Source: Kipferlia bialata
Lineage: Eukaryota > Fornicata
Reading direction: 5' to 3'
DNA: 22,595 bases
Assembly (NCBI GenBank): GCA_003568945.1
Contig: BDIP01000288.1
Coordinates: forward strand, 1 to 22,595
This document shows, in pieces, positions 12,437 through 22,032 of the stretch; within the stretch, counting starts at the first letter, position 1; each line of letters begins with the position of its first letter. The position numbers were made by a program, and so were the translations under genes. Below the pieces are notes generated by a model that worked only from the letters and a program-made list of their open reading frames with translations, ran no database searches and was not told the origin of the DNA.

Positions 12437-12917
12437 TTAGAGCTCGATGGTGGACATGCCGGACACGGGAGAGGTGGTCTTGCCGACGCAGCCGACCTCC
12501 ATGACCTGGGAGTGAGAGGATGTGTGTGTGATACATATAGAGCATGATGCGATATATATACATATACACAAACTCACCGTGGAGCCTGGGAAGGAGACAT
12601 TGCGCACAGTCCTGAGCCTGGCAAACTCCTCTGCCAGCTTCTCAGCAACGTCCTGGGCAGAGCGGTACTGGTCCCACCTCACCCTGGAGAGTGAGAGGGA
12701 GTTACAGCCACAGTCATAGAAGAGGAGAGAGAGAGAGAGGGTGACTATGCACCTGATGACGGGGATGGTCTTGGAGATGTCCTGGATGAAGTCCTGGTAT
12801 GCGTTGTGCAGCATGGTCAGGTACTCGAGGGTGATGCCAGACTCGCACTCCCTGTTGCGCTGCCTGATCCTGGGGGTGAGGACTTGCGCGCCAAATAGAG
12901 AATCAACATGAAGCAGT

Positions 12918-12952
<35 letters not shown>

Positions 12953-12965
12953 GGGGGGGGGGGGT

Positions 12966-13002
<37 letters not shown>

Positions 13003-13390
13003 AGCAGGGGAGTAGTAGGTAGAGATATGTACAGGGAGGAACATGTTGACGTGTGATCATAGAGGACTACACCAGAAATACACTAGGTGTCTGTATAATG
13101 TCCATACACTATTCTGGACACATATATACGTTGACACTCAAGCAATACATACACCACCTTCCCAAAATAACACCCAACAACATGTCTCCTACACACTCCA
13201 TTCCACTCATCTAAGTCTCATTCCTTCTCACTCCCTTTCCGGCACCGAGAGACCAGTGCATATACCAATACACGCTCCCAATACACACACCCCTATAACT
13301 GATATTTACTAACACCCACCTGTACTAGTTCCTCGAAGGTCTGGTACTGGTCCCTGATACGCTTGTACTGGCTCATCTCATTTCCCATCT
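12437..13390 (-). CDS. deoxynucleoside kinase-like protein, C-terminal half only
   Basis: Minus-strand exons 13390-13320, 12869-12753, 12683-12578 and 12505-12437 (TAA at 12439-12437). The last three chain perfectly. RIRQRNRE followed by GITLEYLTMLHNAYQDF, and then IPVIRVRWDQY, is the pattern of the deoxynucleoside kinase family (dCK/dGK/TK2/dNK): the Arg-rich lid segment, the E-x-GI-x-LEYL helix and the C-terminal strand. The upstream exon (GNEMSQYKRIRDQYQTFEEL) fits the helix that precedes the lid in this family. These enzymes phosphorylate deoxynucleosides for DNA precursor salvage. Two things are odd. The exon at 13320 ends in phase 0 but the exon at 12869 needs two carried-over bases, so an exon of 3n+2 bases (in the family, the strand leading to the lid) is missing, exactly where the poly-G tract lies. 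And no P-loop (GxxGxGKS/T) is visible between 13390 and the divergent gene at 13676. It is either a fragment, a misassembled locus or a decayed gene. Confidence 0.6.
12918..13001. repeat. 84-bp poly-G tract with two interruptions
   Basis: All G except A at 12952 and T at 12965. It lies inside the minus-strand kinase-like gene between two exons that do not match in phase. On the coding strand it is poly-C, like the C-rich run before many acceptors here but far longer. It may be a true expansion or an assembly artefact covering lost sequence. Confidence 0.9.
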
Positions 13391-13675
13391 CTGCTCGTGT
13401 TAGAGAGCAAGTGTCAGCGTCGCAAGGCATCAATTCAGAATTCAAAAACGAAGATCAACCCTTTTGTCACTTGATTGAGAATAGTGCTTGACAAGCTCTT
13501 GTCTACAGTAGAGTATGAGGAGTGTATGTCAGGATGTCATCAGCTGCGATGACTCTCTTCTACCATATGCACGAGTGGGTTGAGCTGGTCAAGGGTCCCT
13601 GATCGTACCATAGTGTTTACATTGTTACCTGCCTTGGTGAGAGACAGGTGTTGGGTGAGACCGTGATTGTGACAT
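13391..13675. promoter_or_regulatory. divergent intergenic region, putative bidirectional promoter
   Basis: The 285 bp between the first recognised exon of the minus kinase-like gene and the ATG of the plus CC-module gene must hold the start region of the latter, and of the former if that gene really begins here. No TATA box or other defined element is apparent. An N-terminal kinase exon with a P-loop was looked for here and not found. Confidence 0.35.
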
Positions 13676-14005
13676 ATGACTGAGGATGTCCCCCTCCCCC
13701 GCTGGGACCGAACCCCCCCGTACCCTATCCAGCCGTGCTGTGCCAGGGGGTGTCTGGACAGGGTGCCAAAGGGGCAGAGGGCGGCACTGATGCAGGTGGG
13801 TGATACATTTGGTATATAGATAGATTGAGTATAGATATATATAATACGTATAATATATATATATATATATAATACGTAATGCCCCAGAGGCAGAGTGGGA
13901 TTGACATCATTATGTATTATGTGTTGCATTGATTCAATATATGAGCTCTATAGCACCATGCTACTGTCTGTACTGCACGTCAGGCAGAAACGGCATCACA
14001 TAGTA

Positions 14006-14042
<37 letters not shown>

Positions 14043-14431
14043 ATATATATATATACCCACTTCCTTTACTCTAGGCTGCACTCCGCCTGTACTGCACGTC
14101 AGGCAGACACGGCATCACACAGATTATATATTTTACTTATATATATATATATATATATACTCCCTCTCTCTAACTCTAGGCCACCCTCCGCCTGTACTGC
14201 ACGTCAGGCAGACAGGGCATCACGGGGCATGCATCCACAGAGAGTGGCGAGTGGGTGTGTCCCTACCCACTACCCGTGTCACCTGAGAGTGTGCTGCACC
14301 CTCTCTGGAGGGACATGTGCCACACTGCAAGACATGCTGTCTTGAGGCATATCAGACAGGCGGCACAGGTGCAGCAGGACCATGAGGTATGATTCATTGT
14401 TGTACACACACACACATATATATTTTATATA

Positions 14432-14466
<35 letters not shown>

Positions 14467-14533
14467 GTATGTCAGACAGGCGGCACAGGTGCAGCAGGAC
14501 CATGAGGTACGGTACATTGTTATATATATATTT

Positions 14534-14564
<31 letters not shown>

Positions 14565-17500
14565 CAGAAGACAGGCGGCAAAGGTGCACCGAGACCATGA
14601 GGGACTAGTCATTTCTCTCTCTCTCTCTATTCAAATTTACACTTCTATCCCACCAGACAGTACTCCATTTCCCTGATATTGAACATATGTTATGTACTAT
14701 TGAGGTGTAGTATTGTTGTATCCCCTTATCCCCAGGTCCCCCCCATCCCACCCTGTGTGCAAGAGAGTGTCTCAGTGTCAGTAACAGAGAGACAAGGAAA
14801 TGACTCGATAAGGGGTGGAGGTAGAGAGAGAGAGGATCGTGTCCATTCCCCCACCCTCTCTCAGACCCTGACAAGTGTACTGTTCTATGAGAAGGACGGA
14901 GAGAGAGAGGTGGAGGAGAGTGGCATCCATGTACGGCCCCCGTCGCCACCCCTCAGGCATGCCAGTCGCCCCGCCTATCAGCCACAGATACAGGAGCAGG
15001 TACTAGTCATGCATTGGGTGTGTATATGGAAGAGTGGTGTATATTCATATTTAGTGTACACACATCCACAGATACAGGAGCAGGTATTCATTACATACAG
15101 TAGATAGTGTATATAGGGTGTAGGTAGTATTGACAGGAGTACAGATGCACTGTCACACTGACCCCCCAGGCCGTCACTACCGAACCACCCCAGCCGAGAC
15201 CTGCGTCTTCCCCTGCTGCTCCCTCTCGCCCACCTCCCCCTCCCCCTCCTCCTCGCCCTCGCCCTCTAGACGGGTCACCATCAGAACTTGATCCCCCTGC
15301 CCCTAGTACACCTGTCCCTGCCTGTGTACCTCCCCCTCTCACTAGCGATGGGTGCTGTGGCAGGGGGTGTCTCAGACAGTACATGCAGTTCCAGGCTACA
15401 TTCAACCTCACTAGACTGGACAGTGTCGGTGACCTGTCTCCAGCCCATGCCGCTACAGCATCCCTCCCCCAGTTCCGCTCATCTCTTCCATTCTTCCATG
15501 CTCTCCATGCCCTAGGGGATCTTAAGCGATGCTCCCTCCCAAATCGGCTTGCCTTTCTCCACAGGTATACATACCTCATATGTGTCATAATATTGGTATT
15601 CATTCACATGTAGTGCCATTGCCTTATATATACGATATGTATCAGACTATTCACCCCCAGGTGGCTGGGCTCGACCCCTCCCAGCATGGCTGAGTCCGTC
15701 TCTCGGTCCCACCCCCTGCGCGCCCCCTGTGATGCATGCATGGCCCATGTCATGGGGTGCTCCACCTACATAATGGGGCTGGTGAGACGCAACTTCAAGA
15801 CTATCACTGAGGGTTCCAGAGACACTGCACCCCCTCTCAGCCCAAGGGCTAAGAGAAGCAGACACCGGCTGCCTAGTGTGAGCCCGGAGTCTAGGGTCAG
15901 ACAACCCCTCCTTCCATCAGGGTCAGAGTGTGTGGATACAGGTGCTGTGTCTAGGGGGGATAGTGGTGTGGATGCAGGTGGTGTTGAGAGTGTTGGTGTG
16001 CCTATAGAGTGTGTACAGAGTGAGAGAGTGTGTGGGGATACCCCCATGGCCGATGGCAGTGAGACCCACAAGGCTGACATGGTGACTCAAGGGTCTGAGA
16101 GTGAGAGTGAGGGAGAGAGTGAGTACTCCTCAGATGCAGGGTGTGATGCATGCACACTGGGAGAGGGCGCATTTGCAGAAGCATTTCACATAGGGCCTCT
16201 CAGTGACCAGAGGTCTGACGATGATACACATATGCGTTGTGAGACCTCCCCACTCTATACCCAAGGGTACCAGTCTGATGTTACCATGGGAGAGTCGGCC
16301 GCCTCTCTAGGGGTTGAGACCCGTCACCATGAGACATGTAGGGGACAGGAGAAGGCAACTAGGAGTGACAGTGAGGCACAAGACATTCAAGAGACAGAAG
16401 CACATCTCTCTACACATGTACCAACTGTGTCTGTGGGTAGGGTGGGTGTGACACTTGGGGGTGCAGTCCCCCACATGTGCCCCCGTGACCCCTTCACCCT
16501 ACTCGATGGGTATACCCACCCAGACTACCCTACTCAGGAACATGCAAGGGATGCAGTGGTGGCGTCTCTTAGTGCGACACTTGCCAAGGCCACAGAGTAT
16601 TACAAGAAGAAGCTGATGACGCGGGGAGGTGAGCTCAAGCGTGCCTTTGTCCTTGTCTGGCTACTGGACCAAGATGGCAGGATACTCCTTCCCCAGAGCC
16701 ACGTCTGTAGACTGCTGCGGTGTACCCCTGAATCGATGTCTAAACTGTACTCGAGTACCCCTGCGGAGAGGCTAGGGAAGAGTGTCACCCGGGAGGTTGC
16801 AGCTCTAGTCTCTGCCGGTGGCATATCCTCTACTGACAGGGATGGTGTGTTGGATGGTTACACCCACCCAGACTACCCTACACAGGGAGAGGCCAGGAAG
16901 GCGGTGCTGACAGCCCTGCAAGCCACACTAGATGATGCCAGACAGTGTTTTGCACGTGGGGAGCCAAGGAGAGGTGGTGCTATGAAGCGTGCATTCATCT
17001 CCCAGTGGCTGCTAGACGCAGACGGCAGGCCTGTGTTTGCACTGGAACTCATGTCCCGTCTCCTCAGGTGCGATGTCAGGACGATTGCGAAGCTGTATTC
17101 TCCAGCTAGAGACAACGAGACCTCGGACACCACTGAGGCACCCAATGTGGATCTCAGGGTGTTTCATATGAAGTGCTGTCCTAAAGGTATGGTAGTGTAA
17201 CTAAGTACACTATATTCAACGTGTTCAAAATGTTCCATAGGTATCAATAGTGGTAGTTTATTTTCGGTGTCTGAATTAGTGAGTTCAGTATTTCACTTAA
17301 TATACATTGACTCACTGTCAGAGTGTCTCAGGAACACTTCCCACCACACCCGCCAGAAGGTGTGTGACATGGTCCGGCAGAAGAGAGAGTCTGAGGTACC
17401 CATTGGTGTACCGGAGTGCCTGCCTGTAGTGCGACTGATGAGTACTGAGTACAGCATGTGTTGCTGGAGGAGCATCATGATACTGACTGGTACCACTGGC

Positions 17501-17699
17501 CCTCAGAGTAAGAAGGTGGGGTCCAGGATTCCTACTATAAGTATCATTGTGTCATCCGTGTCGCTATGTAAAGTGCTTACTGAGCTATGTACATTTACTC
17601 ATCTCAATCCAGGCTAGAGACATTGTGATAGATGAGAGGAGACAGCATCGGAGCCAGCGGGTTGGAAAGAGACCCAGGCGCAAGGGGATGTGGACATGA
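13676..17699 (+). CDS. 930-residue protein with three CC-x3-CL modules and two 85-residue helical repeats, 7 exons
   Basis: Seven exons chain exactly to 931 codons including TGA 17697-17699: 13676-13795, 14180-14386, 14736-14999, 15170-15564, 15661-17186, 17322-17515, 17613-17699. Three related modules begin CCARGCL (21-27), CCGRGCL (259-265) and CCPKECL (834-840), the last formed across a splice junction. Modules 1 and 2 also share a downstream pattern of ESV, HPL, a Cys and an Arg (about 75-105 and 340-385), so a whole domain of roughly 85-130 residues is repeated. Between modules 2 and 3 lie a Ser/Glu-rich, probably disordered stretch (about 390-600) and two copies of a domain starting LDGYTHPDYPTQ (610 and 726) and ending in an LLRC...KLYS helix (690-693 and 806-809). 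The paired cysteines suggest metal binding, and the LLRC...KLY end resembles the second helix of a helix-turn-helix; both are inference. The C-terminus is very basic (RQHRSQRVGKRPRRKG). A nuclear DNA-binding role, perhaps of transposon origin, is possible; no catalytic triad was recognised. The last donor (GTGGGG at 17516) is weak: the nearby GTAAGA at 17508 would give a stop at once. Confidence 0.85.
13967..14222 (+). repeat. three tandem copies of an intron-exon junction (acceptor side of exon 2)
   Basis: The first about 35-45 bases of the exon at 14180 (core CTGTACTGCACGTCAGGCAG) occur also at 13967-14000 and 14075-14119, each followed by CT/TA microsatellite. All copies match up to GGCATCAC and diverge at that point. 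The 14075 copy keeps the CTCTAG acceptor. The copies are about 105 bp apart and lie inside the intron before exon 2. They have no GT donor, so they should not splice as extra exons. Confidence 0.9.
14351..14604 (+). repeat. three tandem copies of an exon-intron junction (donor side of exon 2)
   Basis: The last about 36 bases of exon 2 with its GT donor (core ACAGGCGGCACAGGTGCAGC) recur at 14471-14510 (nearly identical, donor kept) and 14571-14604 (decayed, donor lost). TA and GA microsatellites separate the copies. They lie in the intron after exon 2. Confidence 0.92.
14435..14464. repeat. GA microsatellite
   Basis: About 15 GA units between two copies of the duplicated donor junction; a second GA tract lies at about 14535-14560. 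Confidence 0.9.
14982..15086 (+). repeat. duplicated donor junction of exon 3
   Basis: The end of the exon at 14999 with its donor (CCACAGATACAGGAGCAGGT) is repeated at 15067-15086 within the following intron, about 85 bp away. Both copies carry a usable GT. Use of the second donor would retain about 84 bp of intron. Confidence 0.85.
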
Positions 17700-18089
17700 G
17701 AGTAGGTACATGGTACAAGGATGGATGTGACAAGTACATTGCTCTGAGGAATAGCTACCCGGAGTTTGTTGGCACAATTGTCTATGCGGAAGGGGACGTT
17801 GCCATGGGAAGTGAAGCTGTGTATTGTCAACTGGATAGTTATAAACTAACAGAGAGTCAATCATTGTACAATATGTCTCATGCACTATATGACAATCATA
17901 AGACTTATAGTAATCGCAATCCTTAATGTCTGTCATGTACAACAACAAGAAATTCTTTAGTATTACCCTCTATTCACGAGATCGACACCATCTATAACCC
18001 TTCGTAGTGGGATTGACCACCAGAGCAGTGAAAACCCATTCACTTCAGTGGTTTCTAAGGTACTAACATCAAACTAGTCGGGGTATACC
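17700..18089. other. intergenic between convergent stops
   Basis: This should hold the 3' regions of the CC-module gene (plus) and the RG-tail gene (minus). An open frame on the plus strand at 17690-17926 overlaps the end of the CC-module gene in another frame and has no recognisable motif, so I do not call it a gene. Confidence 0.5.
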
Positions 18090-21000
18090 CTAGTCTGCCA
18101 GATCGAACCTCATCCCCCTCCCCCTCTGTGGGATTCTGGACTGGGCCCTGTCTGCTCTCTCTCTCCCTCTCACTGTAGACTGGGCTCTGTCACCCCCTCT
18201 TCCCCCTCTCACAGTGGACTGGGCCCTACCCCGACGCACAGTAGACCCACTCCTAGGTACCCTACCCCCCCTCACCTTAGACTCTGCCCTTCTAGTCACT
18301 CCCTGTACCCTCTTACTAGCAGAATTATCATCCTTCTCGAACTTAGCCAGCAGGGCCTTGTTCTTGTCATCGAGTAGAGTGACCACACCAGCCATAAAGG
18401 TACGCAGACCCTCGCGCCGAGGATGGCCAACTACGCGACCGTACAGAGAACGGTGGTAGTCCTTCCTATCCTTGAGACAGGAGTTGAACTCTGCAAGTGG
18501 ATCTGCGTGGGGTACAGACGTGAGGCTCTCGACAACATCTACTACTGTGGCAGCCAGTGTCTGGGGGTACTGAATACAGGTCTGGGACGTACAGTGAGCG
18601 GCACGGAACAAAGCAACCGCGTAGAACTCGAAGCGAAGCCCAGGAGTCCCCTTGAGTGCAGTGGTGAGTTCAGTGATCCTCTGAGCCTGTGTCAGAGTGG
18701 AATGATGCACAATAGTGACAGAGACACTATTTACATTTAGTATTATCGTACTATAGGCTATAATTATTGTGGCACTCAACATATCCATACATATATACGT
18801 GTTTATGTGTCTATATATATCCACGAATGCATTATCTACCTTATTGTCTGGCTGCAGTGCCCTCAGGGCCATATCTAACCCAGGGGCCCGGATGGAGGTA
18901 GAGACCTAGGCGTTAAGTGTGACACATATATATGCTACACTTAGTGTAGCATCGAAGATATATTGAGTGTACACAATTATATACTGTGTTAGGTTGAGAC
19001 TGAACCTGGGACCCTATGGTACCCATTACCAGTCTGCCCAGCTCGTCTGCCCCATCCCCACCGGCCTTGATCTGGGGGTCAGTATCAGTGGTAGGATATA
19101 TGGACTGTCAGACTAACGTTGCAAGGTAACATCACAAAGAGTCTCTGTGTGTTGAGTAGATATATCATCATCATATACCTTACGAGTCAAGGTCTCTAAC
19201 AGGGTCAGAGAGAGGTCCTTGACATCAGCATTGCTCTCTACTCGGCCAAAGTCACTAGCCATGCGTCGGACTATCCTAAGGTGAGACAGGTACACACAGT
19301 AAGAGACCACATTGTCACAGGACATCACTGTTATACAAGTGCTTTTAGATATTGATTACTATATATACTGTGTACTTACCTGCTGTGTTCAAAGTCTCTC
19401 TTGAGCCCCTCACTGGCTATCAGGCTGCGTCTGACAACTGTAGACAATGCCGGGTCCTCCGTGCCACTCAACTGCTTGAGGGCAGTGCTGAAACACTCCA
19501 TGGCCTCAAACACCTAGCATTAGACATCACACATATATATCATAGTCTATGACATCTATGTCTCATAGATATAATGATACATATATAATGCCTGAAGCAC
19601 TCCATGGCCTCAAACACCTAGAGTGAGACACATTGTCACAGATATATACCAGTGAGACAACCACTCAATCCACGTTAACATGTATGTACTCCCATACCTT
19701 ATGGAAGGGCCTGACCTCCTCACCCTGACCCTCGCCATCACTGGGGGTAAGAGAGAACACAAGACTTATACTAACACACACATGGATACACATGTAGGGT
19801 GGGTCTCCAAATAGTGTATGGACACCCAGTATATACCTGTTAGCCTTAGTGGCAGCAGCGTGGTACAGCAGGTTACGCACTGCTACCACACTGGACAGAC
19901 CCTCGTTGAAGGCCTTGACATGGCCCTGGGTCTGGTGGCAGTGGTCTCTGGGGTTAGAGAATGATGGATATATATATATACATATATACACACGATACTA
20001 TACAGGGATATACATTGACATGGCCCTGGGTCTGGTGGCAGTGGTCCATAGAGTAAGAAAACTTATATACAGTGTGTAATACATAGCTGTATGTAATGAG
20101 TCATATATATGTCCTGTATATGGATAAGTGTATTGACACGGCCCTGGGTCTAGTAGCAGTGGTCTCTAAGGTAAGGGAATGATGCATACGTATGCACAGA
20201 CCTATTATGCACAGAATGTGATTATGGATGATATACGTATACATATAAGTGTGTGATGACATGGCACTGGATCTGGATACAGTGGTCCCTATTGTTGAAG
20301 TAGCACATGTACATACTTCTATAACCATACACCAGATACACAATGAAAATGTTACCTAATGTACTTCTTGATGCCGTCATTGAAGCTGTAGAGGTGCTTG
20401 ACCATGTCGAAGGAGGGATTGGACAGGACATCGCAGGGGGTCTTCAGTCCTAAGGTGAGTACATTGTGTTGTCCCAGTGTGTTGTCAGAGCACCTATTGG
20501 GGTCTCAATACCATAAATGATTATGACATCAGAATACTAACCTTCGAGGTCGTCCTTGTACTTCTTGGACGCATTGGGGTTGGGTGAGAAGACCACATCA
20601 CCAGCTGTGTAGTAGTCAGACTCGAGGAAGGCGGCCACGACGCCGGCGGCGAAACCTGAGGTTAGTGCACAGCTAGGGACACGCACACACGTATATAGAT
20701 ATATATACATTGCAACATTATATAGTACTTTACCTCCCATGACGTCGAAGAGGTTGGTCAGGAAGGCACTGTTGCTCTTGTCTAGGGGTCTGTCCAGCTG
20801 GTACTCGTCACCAGAGGCCACGTTGGAGACAACATATCTGGGGGTTAGAGTCATATTCTAAAAGAGAGGCATGACACACGGAGCGAAGACACATCTGAGT
20901 AATCCATATATAGTGCCCCGTACCCCTGGCCATACAAGGTGTCCACCTCGTGTGCCATCAGCTGACGCCCAGTGGGGTTAGGGGGTAAGGATGCAATGCC

Positions 21001-22001
21001 ACCCGCACTGTCAGTCAGGAGAGAGGCCACGCTCTCAGCAAGGTTGATCTGATAGTGAGTATTTTACAATATATTACGTGCCATAGCAGGAATCATAATA
21101 TGGTATACTGTATGTAACGTCAACAGACATACTATTTGTTACCTGGGTCTTCCCCTGCCTCTTCACCGACACGATGCGTCCACCAAGGGGCTTACCGTGT
21201 AGAATACTGACTGCCATCTTGGCAAGACTGGGGATGAGCTCATATATAGCAGTCTAATATGTGTATGTATCAAGTAAGTGAAGAGTTCATGCATGGCTTT
21301 AGCTTGTAGAGTCTACACTGGATGTAACTGCCAACCTTGATGTTGCAAACTGTACAGTGGCTGTCGTCTGTCCCGTGGACACACACTTGGAAGTGCTGGG
21401 GGTTAGAAATAGCAGACACACTTGCAGCCTGCATCACGCAATGAATAGTATTATCACAGTCCCCTCCAATACATAGCTCCAATACTAGAATCCACAACCA
21501 TGTGTGTGTATACATACTCAACCCACTTGGAAGTGCTGGTTATAGTACCCTTCGCACTAAGGAATCATACACAAAGAGATGTCAGATTGCAGGACATAGG
21601 ACCTCTCTACTGACAATGGTGTCCATAACATCTGCCGCACTATGCACTGCCACTATAACAATTAATGTACATACACTCAATGCAAAATATCCAATATGCT
21701 TCATGTATACCTATACACAATGTCTCTCCCCTCTGCCACACTTGACACAACCACATATGTACTATTATACATATATTACAATATAATCATTATACTAATG
21801 TATATATATATATATGTACCTGACAACCACGTCCCTCCCCCCTGCCACACTTGACACAACCATATGTATATGTATGTATTCATACATATACACATTCTTC
21901 TACATACACATACCTGACAACCATGTCGCTCCCCTCTGCCACACTTGACACAACCACATATGTACACATATACATACTATTGTATAATCCTTATACTGAG
22001 G

Positions 22002-22032
<31 letters not shown>

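Noticed and set aside
12817-13060. Proline-rich protein read through the poly-G tract
   Set aside because: The prolines come only from the homopolymer; the flanking exon has a good acceptor at 12870, so the tract is intronic or artefactual.
13540-13929. Minus-strand open frame upstream of the kinase-like gene as its missing N-terminal part
   Set aside because: It contains no P-loop or other kinase motif and its upstream part overlaps exon 1 of the divergent plus gene in antisense.
15091-15603. Glycine-rich minus-strand open frame of 170 residues
   Set aside because: It is the antisense of the proline-rich exon 4 of the CC-module gene, which chains exactly on the plus strand.
13676-17699. 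Intact transposon carrying the CC-module gene
   Set aside because: No terminal inverted repeats, target-site duplication or catalytic triad were recognised; transposon origin remains only a possibility.
17690-17926. Small plus-strand gene after the CC-module gene
   Set aside because: It overlaps the last coding exon in another frame and has no motif or clear promoter space; more likely 3' untranslated region.
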